64,000 nt of DNA from Nannocystis punicea (GCF_026965555.1 NZ_CP114040.1:3906001-3970000), one strand, 5' to 3'; shown: positions 52,770-61,567, counted from the first letter of the stretch. The notes: a model not told the origin generated them from the sequence alone. A program made the numbers and translations.

Positions 52770-53051
52770 GGCGACAAGCGGGGCCGCAACGCTCTCCGCA
52801 GGCGGGCACGGAGCGGCGGAGTGGGACGCAGGCGGGAGGGGCCGCAGGCAACCGCGCGCAGGCGCCATCGTCCGCGAAGCACGAACGAACCTGTCCTCAA
52901 CGACAGCTCACCATCGAAGCCCAAGGGCGCCGAGCACGTTGCCTGGGAGGGCCCCGCCGTCGCGAGGGACCCGCTCCGCCGCTCCGTGCCCGCCGTCACC
53001 CAGCCCTCCACGGCCCCGCGTCTTCTGGCGCGCGTTTTCTCAGGCAGGCTC
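52770..53051 (-). repeat. right terminal inverted repeat of the IS
   Basis: 282 bp, begins 11 bp after the transposase stop and ends at the CTAG that also forms the M23 peptidase stop codon. Confidence 0.85.
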
Positions 53052-53696
53052 CTAGTACTCGACGTCGGTGTCGGCCTCGGCCAGGGCGGGCAGGCCGGGG
53101 TAGCCGTGGAGCGGGGCGCCGATGAGCCACAGCGGGTCGACGGCGAGCGCGCCGATCTTGACGGTGAGGTGGAGGTGCGGGGCCTCGCTGCGGCCGGTGT
53201 TGCCGACCAGGCCGAGGGCGGTGCCGCGGTCGACGGGCAAGCCGACGTGGACCAGGATGTCGTGCATGTGCCCGTAGTAGGAGGTGACGCCGAGGCCGTG
53301 GTCGACGATCACGAGGTTGCCGAGCAGCAGGTCCGGGCCGGCGAACGCGACCACGCCGGGGCCGATGCTGAGGATCAGGTCGCCGATGCCGCCGCGCAGG
53401 TCGAGGCCGCGGTGCAGCTTGGTGCCGATGCCCGTCATCGGGTTGGTGCGCCAGCCGAAGTACGAGGTGATGTGCGGGCTCTCGACCGGCCAGCCGAAGC
53501 GCAGGCCCGGACGCGCGGCCTCGATGCCCTCGGCGGCGAACGGGTCGCGCGGGGCCGGCGGCTCGGCCGGAGCGTCCGCCGCCGCCGCCGCGGGCTCCGT
53601 CGCCGCCTCGACCGCCGTCGCCGGCTCCTCGGCTTCTCCGCACGCGAGGACCGTTGCGAGGACGGCGAGCGAGGATGTCCGGAGGGACAGCGTCAC
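53052..53696 (-). CDS. M23-family metallopeptidase lipoprotein
   Basis: 214 aa. Lipobox VLAC at residues 16-19, an Ala/Glu/Pro linker, then a LytM/peptidase_M23 domain: zinc ligands in HRGLDLRG (His and Asp), GHMHD, and HLHLTV (HxH). Peptidoglycan endopeptidase or, if membrane-tethered, a division or envelope regulator. The TAG stop at 53052-53054 is part of the CTAG flanking the IS, so the IS sits exactly at the gene end without truncating it. A TGTCC-N4-GGACA hairpin (53676-53689) encodes residues 3-7 of the signal peptide (LSLRT). Confidence 0.88.
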   Translation of the reverse strand: MTLSLRTSSLAVLATVLACGEAEEPATAVEAATEPAAAAADAPAEPPAPRDPFAAEGIEAARPGLRFGWPVESPHITSYFGWRTNPMTGIGTKLHRGLDLRGGIGDLILSIGPGVVAFAGPDLLLGNLVIVDHGLGVTSYYGHMHDILVHVGLPVDRGTALGLVGNTGRSEAPHLHLTVKIGALAVDPLWLIGAPLHGYPGLPALAEADTDVEY

Positions 53697-53932
53697 GGCG
53701 CGCGCAGGCTAGCAGATCCGCGCGCCGCGGTCATCCCGCCCGAGCACGAGCTGCGCGCCCGATGCGAGGCACCTCTCGGAGTGCATGACCGGCTGCATGC
53801 GGAGCGCGGCCGCGGGATCAGGCATGAACCGGCGGGATCGACGGCCGCGGTGGGCGCCGCTCGAGCCGGTCGAGCGAGGCTCGAGCGGCTCGCCGCTCCG
53901 GCGTTTGTCCTCTCTCTCGGGTCGCACGCCGC

Positions 53933-55300
53933 TCAGGGCTCGTTGGTGGCGATGTAGTACCACTCGCCGCTCGAGCCGAAGACGCTGTTGGGGCCGCCTC
54001 CCGCGAAGTCGGTGATGAAGAACGGGTCACCCGCCTGCAGCGAAATCCCGGAAATGAGGTTGTGCTGGGAGAAACCGCCGGCGCCGTCGTTGCGGCGGAC
54101 GATGATGGACTCCGCGCTGGCGGTGGCGATGTCGAGCCAGCCGTCGCGGTCGATGTCGCCGACGGCGACGAGGCTGGCGCCGCAGTTCACGAGGTGGCGG
54201 GTTCCGGCCGCGAAGCCGCCGTTCGCCTGGGTGTAGACGACGATCTCGCTGTTGTCGTCGCCGGTGTTGGTGGCCACGCCGACGAGGTCGCCGAGGCCGT
54301 CGCCGTCGAGGTCGGCGATCTCGAACTCGTGGAACGACAGCTCGGGCGGCTGGATCACGCCCTGCTCGGTCTGGACGCCGCCCGCGTGGCGGACGATCCG
54401 CGGCGAGCCGTCGGCGACGAACACGAAGTCGTCGCGCACGCCGTCGAGGTCGAGGGCGCCGAGGGTGTAGGTGGGCACGGGATCCGCGAGCACGGGGCCG
54501 GCGGTGGCGGCGAACATGCCGGCGCCGTCCCCGAGGAGCACGACGAGGTTGTCGACCCCGGGCTGGTCAGTGATGGTGACGACGATGTCGAGGTGACCGT
54601 CGCTGTCCCAGTCGACTGCGTCGAGGGTGAACACGCCGTCGCTGACGAGGACGATCCGGTCGTCGGCGAGGCCGCCCGCGCCGTCGAGCAGCAGCGCGTG
54701 GACGCTGAAGCCGTCCGGCCCGTGGGTGTGGGCGAGGACATCGACGACGCCGTCCTCGTCGAAGTCGCCGCTGGCGCGCAGCCGCAGCTCCGCGCCCGGG
54801 GACACCGGCCAGGGGTGCTCCGCGATGGTGTTGATCGCGAACAGGTAGTGCTGGCCGACGACGCTGTCGTCCTCGTAGGTCAGCAGGAGGTCGGCGCCGT
54901 CCTGGCCGTTGAGCTGCAAGGGCAAGCTCGAGGTGATGACGGGGCCCGGACTGCCGCCCTGGGACCCGACGAAGCAGATCTCGCCGAGCTGGTCGACGCC
55001 GTCGCGGCAGGTCGGAGGCCAGGTGTAGAGGAGCTCCGCGCAGCTGGCGGGCTCGCCGGTGGTGCCGGTGGACGAGTCGCTCGAACCGGCGGTGTCCGTG
55101 GTGGTGGAGGGCTCGGGCGCGCCGGTGCTGCCGGGGTCGGTGGAAGGATCGGGCGCGTCGGTGCCGGATGTGTCGGCGACGCCGGTGCCGTCGCTGGCGG
55201 TCAGCGGGGAGCAGTCGCCGATGCAGAGCTTGTTGTCGAACTCGCACGCGGGGAGCAGCGCGACGAGCGTGGTGAGGATCGTGAGCGGTCGAGGGTGCAT
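53933..55300 (-). CDS. FG-GAP/VCBS-repeat lipoprotein
   Basis: 455 aa. Lipobox LPAC at residues 16-19, Ser/Thr/Gly-rich linker to residue ~85, then a beta-propeller of FG-GAP/VCBS type with recurring Ca-binding-like loops: DFDEDGVVDVLAHT, DWDSDGHLDIVVTI, DLDGVRDDFVFVAD, DLDGDGLGDLVGVA, DIDRDGWLDIATAS. Surface-exposed lipoprotein of a family that is very abundant in Nannocystineae; probably adhesion or ligand binding. Confidence 0.88.
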   Translation of the reverse strand: MHPRPLTILTTLVALLPACEFDNKLCIGDCSPLTASDGTGVADTSGTDAPDPSTDPGSTGAPEPSTTTDTAGSSDSSTGTTGEPASCAELLYTWPPTCRDGVDQLGEICFVGSQGGSPGPVITSSLPLQLNGQDGADLLLTYEDDSVVGQHYLFAINTIAEHPWPVSPGAELRLRASGDFDEDGVVDVLAHTHGPDGFSVHALLLDGAGGLADDRIVLVSDGVFTLDAVDWDSDGHLDIVVTITDQPGVDNLVVLLGDGAGMFAATAGPVLADPVPTYTLGALDLDGVRDDFVFVADGSPRIVRHAGGVQTEQGVIQPPELSFHEFEIADLDGDGLGDLVGVATNTGDDNSEIVVYTQANGGFAAGTRHLVNCGASLVAVGDIDRDGWLDIATASAESIIVRRNDGAGGFSQHNLISGISLQAGDPFFITDFAGGGPNSVFGSSGEWYYIATNEP

Positions 55301-55606
55301 GTTGGCCTTTCAGCGGTGAGTGCCGAGGGCGGCCGGATTCCGTGCGGTGAAATTCGAGGTCGTAGCGATCGGCTCGCGCTCGCGGTCGACGCGCTGAACC
55401 GCGAGGGCCCGTTCGCTGCACGCGGTGCGCTCGCGGAGCACGCGGTCCGCCGACGGTCCGATCGCTGCGAGGGGGCGCGCCTCCCCGCAGCGGGGTCGAC
55501 GGCCCGCGGGGCTGTCGCCGAAGCATGTCTTCAAGGACATGCTTCAAGGAGAATGTTGTTCAAGGCATGTCGCCAGGAGCATGTCTCGGAAGACATGCCC
55601 GAGCGG
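55301..55606. repeat. intergenic gap with the longest CATGTCC-N4-GGA array (55521-55613)
   Basis: Seven units in exact 14-bp steps: CATGTCTTCAAGGA, CATGCTTCAAGGAG, AATGTTGTTCAAGG, CATGTCGCCAGGAG, CATGTCTCGGAAGA, CATGCCCGAGCGGT, CATGCGG. The last supplies the TGA stop (55607-55609, minus strand) of the next gene. 55301-55520 shows no gene. Confidence 0.92.
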
Positions 55607-56584
55607 TCATGCGGCGGCGGTGAGCAGCTCGAAGTCGACGAGCAGGCGCAGCAGGGCGGGGGAGACCTCGACGCCGAGGCCGCGCAGCTCGGCGAGCACG
55701 GCGCCGGTCGGGCGGCCGTCGAAGCGCGGCAGGAGGTCGAGGAGGGCGGTCGGCAGCTCGAGCGCGTCGGTGTCGAGGTAGGTGACGACGCGGCTGCGCT
55801 CGTCGCCGCGGTGCGAGACGCGGATCGTGCCGAGCTGGAGGGCGTCGGGCAGCGGCACGGTCAGGGCGGCGTGGGCGGCCAGGACGTCGTCGACCTGGGC
55901 CTCGATCGCGGGGCCGATGAGGGCCTGTACTTCGGACCAGCCGAGCGGCTCGACCAGCTCGGCGGCGCGGCGGAAGAAGTCGCCCTCGCGGCCCGCCCAC
56001 CAGCTCCACGCGGCCTCGCCGGTGTCGTTCTGCGGGGTCTCCTCGAACAGGATCGTGCAGGCGCACCAGTGGCTGAGCTCGCGCTCGACGGCGGTGAGCA
56101 GGACCTCGAGCGCCTGCCAGAACCGCTGGCCGCGGGCGCCGCGGTCGTGCTTGCAGTACCAGGTGGCGCAGATGCCGTTGCGGTGGCGCCACACGCCGCA
56201 CAGGCCGCCGGCCTCGCCGAGGTAGTAGGGGCAGAAGAGGGAAGGGTTGCGCCCGAATTGCTCGGCGGCCAGGATGTCGCGGTAGCGGTCGCGCTCGTCC
56301 TCGGTGGCGTCGAGGCCGTGCGGGGTGATGCTGCCCGGCTGCGCGGCCATGCGCCGCAAGAGCCGCTCGCGCCCGGCCAGCGAGCCCGCCTTGAGCGAGC
56401 CGCCGACGAGGTAGTTGGCCAGCGCCGGCACGTAGGTGCAGCACTTGGTGGCGTCGGCGAAGCGATAGCCCTCGGGCACGTGACTCTGACACTGCACGCA
56501 GTCGCTGCAGGTCGCGGCCTGTTCTTCGGGTAATGGCCCTCCGAGCAGGTCGGAGATCCAGCGGCCGTACAGCGGCGGGAGCAT
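55607..56584 (-). CDS. hypothetical Cys-rich protein, possible metal or Fe-S binding
   Basis: 325 aa. No signal peptide. Cys clusters in the N-terminal half: CSDCVQCQS, TKCCTYVP, FCPYYLGEAGGLCG, GICATWYCKH, then WCACTILFE. Their spacing suggests one or two metal or Fe-S sites, reminiscent of YkgJ-type CxxCxxC proteins but not a clear match. C-terminal domain (LPDALQLGTIRVSHRGDERSRVV; LPRFDGRPTGAVLAELRGLG) looks like a small winged-helix-type peptide-binding or PqqD-like module. Function unknown. Confidence 0.65.
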   Translation of the reverse strand: MLPPLYGRWISDLLGGPLPEEQAATCSDCVQCQSHVPEGYRFADATKCCTYVPALANYLVGGSLKAGSLAGRERLLRRMAAQPGSITPHGLDATEDERDRYRDILAAEQFGRNPSLFCPYYLGEAGGLCGVWRHRNGICATWYCKHDRGARGQRFWQALEVLLTAVERELSHWCACTILFEETPQNDTGEAAWSWWAGREGDFFRRAAELVEPLGWSEVQALIGPAIEAQVDDVLAAHAALTVPLPDALQLGTIRVSHRGDERSRVVTYLDTDALELPTALLDLLPRFDGRPTGAVLAELRGLGVEVSPALLRLLVDFELLTAAA

Positions 56585-56689
56585 CGGCGGCGAGTCGGGC
56601 CGACGCTAGCACGCGCGCGCGAGCGAGGGCGCTCTACCACCACCCGCCGACCCTTGCGCGCAGGGCCGCCGCGCAGCTAGCTTCGCGCC

Positions 56690-56845
56690 ATGGGTGGGGT
56701 GCAGGCGGGGCCGCGTCCGGCGGCGAAGAAGGTGTTCGATGTCGACGCGATCCGGCGGGTGCCCGGCGGGATCGCCTCTCACCGCGCGACGCTGCAGGTG
56801 CTGGGCCCGCAGACGCCGGGCCCGGCCGCCGAGGCGTCGCGCTGA
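56690..56845 (+). CDS. small hypothetical protein (51 aa)
   Basis: ATG at 56690, stop TGA at 56843-56845. MGGVQAGPRPAAKKVFDVDA continues with IRRVPGGIASHRATLQVLGP and a Gly/Pro/Ala-rich end. The composition is not that of the long spurious frames nearby and the GC-rich wobble pattern supports coding. No family recognised. It stands alone in the 434-bp gap between the Cys-rich gene and the thioesterase gene; 56846-57018 holds nothing else that I can support. Confidence 0.4.
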   Translation: MGGVQAGPRPAAKKVFDVDAIRRVPGGIASHRATLQVLGPQTPGPAAEASR

Positions 56846-57018
56846 GGCTCACGCCCGCGCCGGCGCCGCGACGGCGCAGGATCTGGCGAGCGCGAAGGAG
56901 ACGGCGAGACGAGGCCGAGACGGGCCGGCGAGCGACGCGGCGAGCGCGGCGGGGACGAAGCGCGGCCGCGCGAAACGGCCGGTCGCGGCGCCGGGACCCG
57001 TGCTCTACTCGCGCCGCG

Positions 57019-57453
57019 ATGACGGCGGACCTCACGGCGCTCCCGGGCGTGTTCGATCACCACCACACGGTCGCGCCCGAAGAGATCGACGAGCTCGACC
57101 ACGTCAACAACCTCCACTACCTGGCGTGGACGCAGACGGCCGCGAAGGCCCACTCGATCGCGGTGGGCTGGCCGTTCGCGCGCTACCGCGAGCTCGGGGC
57201 GACGTGGGTGGTGCGCGCGCACGCGATCGAGTACCTCCGCCCGGCCCGCCTCGGCGACGCCGTGGTCGTCCGCACGTGGGTGACCGAGATGGGGAAGATC
57301 CACTCGCTGCGCCGCTACGAGATCGTGCGCTCCGAAGGCGGGGTGGTGCTGGCGACCGCCGAGACTCGCTGGGTGTTCGTCAAGATCGCCGGCCAGTCGC
57401 TGGCGCGGGTGCCCGAGGAGCTGCGCGCGGCGTTCCCGGTGGTCGCGCGCTGA
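57019..57453 (+). CDS. acyl-CoA thioesterase, hotdog fold (4HBT)
   Basis: 144 aa from the ATG at 57019. DELDHVNNLHYLAWTQTAA is the 4HBT active-site motif (Asp-x-x-x-H-x-N-N) and HAIEYLRPARLGDAVVVRTWV the following strand pair. Hydrolyses acyl-CoA or acyl-ACP. gpsA follows after 21 bp on the same strand, so both may belong to one phospholipid-precursor transcript. Confidence 0.9.
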   Translation: MTADLTALPGVFDHHHTVAPEEIDELDHVNNLHYLAWTQTAAKAHSIAVGWPFARYRELGATWVVRAHAIEYLRPARLGDAVVVRTWVTEMGKIHSLRRYEIVRSEGGVVLATAETRWVFVKIAGQSLARVPEELRAAFPVVAR

Positions 57454-57474
57454 CGCGGGCGAGGTGTAAAACCA

Positions 57475-58530
57475 GTGGCGATGACGAACGCTCCCGCGTC
57501 CCCGCCGCCACCGACGGTCGCCGTGCTCGGCGCCGGCAGTTGGGGCACCGCGCTGGCCCTCCATTGCGCCCGCCGCGGGCTGCCCGTCCGGCTGTGGACC
57601 CGCAGCGTCGAACACTACGAGGCGATGGCCGCGGCCCGCGTCAACGCCCGCTACCTGCCCGAGTTCCCGTTCCCCGACAACCTCGCGGTCGAGCACGACC
57701 TCGGCCGCGCGCTCGCCGGCGCCGGCTTCGTGATCCTCGCCATCCCCAGCCACGGGCTCAGGGCGACGCTGCACCTGGTCCAGGCGGCCCTCGCCGAGCT
57801 CGCCGCGGCGGCGCCGCGGCCGTACTACCTGGTGGCCGCCAAGGGGGTCGAGATCGACAGCCTGCGGACCATGGCCGACGTGGTCCATGAGACATTGCCC
57901 AAAGAACATGCGGAGCGGATGGCGGTGCTCGGCGGGCCGAGCTTCGCCGCCGAGGTCGCGCGCGGGCTGCCGACGGCGGTGGTGATCGCCAGCGCCGACG
58001 CGGCGGCGGCGGCGGCGATCCAGCAGTGGATGCACGGCGACGGGCTGCGGGTCTACGCCACCGACGACGTCGTCGGCGTCGAGCTCGGCGGGGCGTTCAA
58101 GAACGTGATCGCGCTGGCGGCCGGCGTGTGCGACGGCGCCGGGCTGGGCCAGAACGCGCGCGCGGCCCTGATCACGCGCGGGCTGGCGGAGATCGGTCGC
58201 CTGTGCATCGCCCTCGGCGCCGATCCCGTGACGCTGTCGGGGCTGGCCGGGCTCGGCGATCTCGTGCTCACCTGCACCGGCGGTCTGTCGCGCAATCGCA
58301 GGGTCGGGCTGGCGCTCGGGCAGGGTCGGGCGTTGCAGGAGATCCTCGACGAGATGGGGATGGTCGCCGAGGGCGTCAACAACACGCTCAGCGCCCATCG
58401 CCTGGCCCAGCGCGAGCAAGTCGAGATGCCGATCACCCAGATCATGCACGCGATCCTCTACGAGGGCATGAGCGTGCGCCGGGCCGTGGCGGCGCTGATG
58501 CAGCGCGACCTGAAGCCCGAACGGGACTGA
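57475..58530 (+). CDS. gpsA: glycerol-3-phosphate dehydrogenase [NAD(P)+]
   Basis: 351 aa, GTG start at 57475 (ATG two codons later is possible). NAD(P)-binding VAVLGAGSWGTALALHCAR, AAKGVE, VLGGPSFAAEVA, the catalytic Lys in ELGGAFKNVIALAAG, GLAGLGDLVLTCT and SRNRRVG are all conserved. Makes sn-glycerol-3-phosphate for phospholipid synthesis. Confidence 0.95.
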   Translation: MAMTNAPASPPPPTVAVLGAGSWGTALALHCARRGLPVRLWTRSVEHYEAMAAARVNARYLPEFPFPDNLAVEHDLGRALAGAGFVILAIPSHGLRATLHLVQAALAELAAAAPRPYYLVAAKGVEIDSLRTMADVVHETLPKEHAERMAVLGGPSFAAEVARGLPTAVVIASADAAAAAAIQQWMHGDGLRVYATDDVVGVELGGAFKNVIALAAGVCDGAGLGQNARAALITRGLAEIGRLCIALGADPVTLSGLAGLGDLVLTCTGGLSRNRRVGLALGQGRALQEILDEMGMVAEGVNNTLSAHRLAQREQVEMPITQIMHAILYEGMSVRRAVAALMQRDLKPERD

Positions 58531-58751
58531 CGCGCGGCCCGGGCCGTCGCGGCCGCCCCCTTGCCGTCGGCGGCGAAAGGTGGGTACCCGCCTACCAATG
58601 GGAGTGCGCGATCCCGGTTGCGGCCCGGGCGCAGGCCCAGGTCCTCATCGCGCGGGCCGCCGCGCCCGGGCCCCGCCGCCGGGATTTCGCCCGCAAGGCC
58701 GCGACTTTATCGCCGACGCCGCGGCCACCGGGCGCTAGAGGCCGCCGGGGC

Positions 58752-58780
58752 TTGGCGACAGATCGCAGATCCGTTAATCT
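58752..58780 (+). promoter_or_regulatory. promoter giving a nearly leaderless kinase mRNA
   Basis: TTGGCG (58752-58757), 17-bp spacer, TAATCT (58775-58780). The expected transcription start (~58787) is 3 bp or less from the TTG at 58790. The kinase domain begins only about ten residues after that TTG, so no later start is credible. Confidence 0.5.
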
Positions 58781-58789
58781 GGGGCCGCC

Positions 58790-60382
58790 TTGAGCAACAT
58801 TGAGCCAACGCCCTTCGGCGACAAATATGTGCTGGTCGAGCACATCGCTACCGGCGGCATGGCCGAGATCTATCGCGCCACGTACTCCGGCATCGAGGGG
58901 TTCGCCAAGGAGCTGGTGATCAAGCGGTTGCGCGAGGAGTTCGCCGAGCGGCCGAACGTCGTGCGCATGTTCCTCGACGAGGCCCGCGTCGCCGCCACGC
59001 TCACGCACCAGAACGTGGTGCACACCTACGACCTCGGCGAGATCGGCGGCGAGTACTTCATCGCCATGGAGCTCCTGAAGGGTCAGGAGCTGGTCGCGGT
59101 CCTGCGCAAGTCGGCCAAGACCGGGCTGCACCTGCCGCTTCAGATCTCGCTCGGCATCATCATGCAGGCCCTCGAGGGCCTCTACTACGTCCATTCGCGG
59201 GCCGACGACCGCGGGCGCCTGCTCGGGCTGTGCCACCGCGACATCAACCCGACCAACATCCACGTCGGCTACGACGGCACCTGCAAGATCGTCGACTTCG
59301 GCATCGCGGCCACGCGCGCGAGCGTGCAGGGCGGCGGCGAGGGCCAGTTCGCCGGCAAGCTGGCCTACATGGCCCCGGAGCAGGTGCTCGGCCACCCGAT
59401 CGACGCGCGGGCCGACATCTTCGCGCTGGGCGTGGTGCTCTACGAGATGTGCCTCGGCCGGCGACTGTTCCGCGGCGCGGCCGAGGAGGTCGCCGAGCGC
59501 ATCGTCGAGGGCGACATCCCGGCGCCGACGTTCGTCGACTCCGAGTTCCCGCCGGCGCTCGAGGCGATCATCATGAAGGCGCTCGAGGTCGACCCGGCCG
59601 AGCGCTACCAGAACTGCGACCACATGTTCCGTGACCTCGAGCGGTTCACGGAAGAGGCCGGCATCCGCAGCACGCCGCGCATCATCTCGAACTACATGTC
59701 CGAGATGTTCGGCGAGGGCGCGCCGGCCGAGGTCAACTACGACGACCTCTACGACGACCTCGCCGACGAGGCCCTCGACTTCGACCAGTTCGACCGCCTC
59801 GACACGCAGGCCGAGAAGGACGACGCGCCCGACTGGGCCAAGCCGGCGCAGTCCGACACGCGCAGCAAGAAGTCGATGACGATCGGCAACCTCGACGCGG
59901 TGCTCGCCGAGGCCCAGCGGCTGCAGCAGGTGCAGCAGCAGCAGCAACAGCAGGCCCAGCAGCAGGCGCAGCAGAAGCCGTCGACCGGGTCGGCGCCGAC
60001 GACCCGCAGTCAGCGCGCGGCGTCCGAGGCGGCGGCGGTGGCCGGTGCCCGCCGCGCCCGCAAGCAGACGCCGTCGGCGCGGCACAAGACGGTGCCGCCG
60101 AGCGCCGCGCAGAGCATGGGCTCCGGGCCGCGCCGGCCGCCGACAGGGGCCAACCGCTCGCTGGCGTCGGGCCGCGCGCCGCTGGCGAAGCCGGGCGCGA
60201 CGACGTCGACGTCGTCCGTGCCGGTGGTGGTGGTCGACCCGGGCGCGACGAGCACCACCTTCGGTCACGGCATCATGGCCGACCAGAGCAAGCGGGGCAG
60301 CGCGGCCATCACGTGGATCCTCGTGCTGTTCGGCCTCGGCGGGCTCGGCTACGTCGCGTACACGATGTTCTCGATGAAGTAA
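58790..60382 (+). CDS. Ser/Thr protein kinase with Gln-rich linker and C-terminal membrane anchor
   Basis: 530 aa, TTG start. Kinase domain 9-285: Gly loop ATGGMAEIYRA, catalytic Lys in ELVIKRL, catalytic loop HRDINPTNI (the HRDxNPxN form common in myxobacterial kinases, in place of HRDxKPxN), DFG in IVDFGIAATR, APE in AYMAPEQVLG. Then an acidic region (YDDLYDDLADEALDFDQFD), a Gln tract at ~383-400, a long Ser/Ala/Arg-rich disordered part and a single C-terminal membrane helix (ITWILVLFGLGGLGYVAYTMF) with only a few residues beyond. It is thus a tail-anchored kinase without an extracellular sensor. Confidence 0.9.
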   Translation: MSNIEPTPFGDKYVLVEHIATGGMAEIYRATYSGIEGFAKELVIKRLREEFAERPNVVRMFLDEARVAATLTHQNVVHTYDLGEIGGEYFIAMELLKGQELVAVLRKSAKTGLHLPLQISLGIIMQALEGLYYVHSRADDRGRLLGLCHRDINPTNIHVGYDGTCKIVDFGIAATRASVQGGGEGQFAGKLAYMAPEQVLGHPIDARADIFALGVVLYEMCLGRRLFRGAAEEVAERIVEGDIPAPTFVDSEFPPALEAIIMKALEVDPAERYQNCDHMFRDLERFTEEAGIRSTPRIISNYMSEMFGEGAPAEVNYDDLYDDLADEALDFDQFDRLDTQAEKDDAPDWAKPAQSDTRSKKSMTIGNLDAVLAEAQRLQQVQQQQQQQAQQQAQQKPSTGSAPTTRSQRAASEAAAVAGARRARKQTPSARHKTVPPSAAQSMGSGPRRPPTGANRSLASGRAPLAKPGATTSTSSVPVVVVDPGATSTTFGHGIMADQSKRGSAAITWILVLFGLGGLGYVAYTMFSMK

Positions 60383-60483
60383 GACCGAGAAGAAGTTCCA
60401 GCGCGAGCCGACCGACGGGACGAGCCGAGAGCGGTCGGGGCGAGCGACACAAGAAGCGGGCGACGGGCGAGACGAGTAAGCCG

Positions 60484-61197
60484 ATGCACAGCGTCGAGGT
60501 CCAAGGCAATCACACCTGGGGTAAGTTCTCTGCCTTCCGCGTGCTCGGCGATCACGAGCCGATGCCGGGGTTCCGTCTGGTGATGCAGTTCGCGCCGCGC
60601 CCCGAGGGCGTGGCCCGCCTGCTCGAGATGCGCGCTCGCGCCAACGACCCCCTCGACTCCGAGCTCGCCCGCCTCACCGTGCGCGCCGGCATCGGCCTGC
60701 TGCAGTCGCACAACGTGTCGTTCGCCTACGCCAGCGCCGAAGAGGTGGTGGCCCTGGTCCGCGCCGACGCGGTGTCCCGCATGGGCAGCTCCCTGGCGGT
60801 CTACGAGCAGCTGCTGTCGATGTACTCGGCCCGCCTGGCGGTGCTGCTCGGCGAGGAGCTGGTGGTCCACGGCCACATCTTCGAGTTCCCCGACATCGGC
60901 ATCGCCCGCCGCGCCTTCGTGTCGGCGCAAGAGTGGCTCGAGGAGGCGACCCCGCTCCGCTCGTCCCGCCGCCTCGGCCTGCAGATGCGCGGCCTCGGCC
61001 AGCCGTTCCACCCGTCCAGCCTCGAGACCGTCGAGGCCCAGGCCGGCCTGCTCCGCTCGGCCGGCATCGACCTCGAGACGCTCCCCCACTGGTGGTGGCG
61101 CGGCGTGGCGGCCCGCTTCCGCTCGGACGGCGGCGTCGAGCTCTACGATGATGTCCCCCACGGCGCCGACTTCGCCGCGCTCGTCTCCGACGTGTAG
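60484..61197 (+). CDS. possible tRNA-His guanylyltransferase-like (Thg1-like) protein, degenerate
   Basis: 237 aa from the ATG at 60484. The central part SFAYASAEEVVALV, then LSMYSARLAVLLGEELVVHGHIFEFPD and the end LPHWWWRGVAARF follow the order of Thg1 proteins (the SDE active-site strand, the VSxxAS helix, the 'LPxWxRRG' end). The first catalytic Asp (DGRxF) is not seen and SDE reads AEE, so nucleotide addition would be impaired. The assignment rests on pattern memory only; if wrong, this is an unknown protein. It follows the kinase gene by 101 bp on the same strand and may be its partner or substrate. Confidence 0.45.
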   Translation: MHSVEVQGNHTWGKFSAFRVLGDHEPMPGFRLVMQFAPRPEGVARLLEMRARANDPLDSELARLTVRAGIGLLQSHNVSFAYASAEEVVALVRADAVSRMGSSLAVYEQLLSMYSARLAVLLGEELVVHGHIFEFPDIGIARRAFVSAQEWLEEATPLRSSRRLGLQMRGLGQPFHPSSLETVEAQAGLLRSAGIDLETLPHWWWRGVAARFRSDGGVELYDDVPHGADFAALVSDV

Positions 61198-61567
61198 CCA
61201 GCCGCGGGTCGGCCGCTGGGCTGGCCGATCGAGCAGGTCGTTGCGGACATGTCGATTCGGGCATGTCCCCTCGAGCATGGCGGTTCGGGCATGCCCTTCA
61301 GGGCAGCCCCGGCGGCGGGGCGCGGGACGCGGCGAGCTCCGGCTGCCGCGACCCGTCACGAGCCGGCGGACCGTGACACCCGCCGAGCCGAGGCACGACG
61401 GCCGGCTCGAAGCGGGCATGGCGGGGCGCGTCCGTGCGCTCTGGCTGCCGCGACTCGAGCCGAGTTCACCACCGCGACGGGCCGAGCCGAGCGCGCCGGA
61501 GCGACCGGCGGCGGCCGTCCGAGTCGAAGGCACGGCGGCCCGACCCGGCGCGCGGAGGAGGGCGTAG
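61198..61567. repeat. gene-free gap with a CATGTCC-N4-GGA array (61243-61306)
   Basis: CATGTCGATTCGGG, CATGTCCCCTCGAG, CATGGCGGTTCGGG, CATGCCCTTCAGGG, CAG. The rest of the gap is GC-rich with no gene seen. Confidence 0.88.

Larger units (their letters stand above)
50979..53051 (+). mobile_element. IS1182-family-type insertion sequence with 282-bp inverted repeats, flanked by CTAG
   Basis: 2073 bp. Both ends begin GAGCCTG and are bounded by CTAG (50975-50978 and 53052-53055), which fits a 4-bp palindromic target duplication. Left repeat 50979-51260 and right repeat 52770-53051 are inverted copies of equal length. They diverge mainly in the first ~30-60 bp and are almost identical over the rest. 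Each arm contains CTGTCGTTGAGGACAG, a hairpin of the dispersed repeat family. One transposase gene lies between them and is intact, so the element may still be mobile. Confidence 0.85.

Noticed and set aside
55521..55613. CRISPR-like array
   Set aside because: The period is 14 bp, the conserved part is only ~10 bp and spacers are 4 bp; there are no cas genes in the window.
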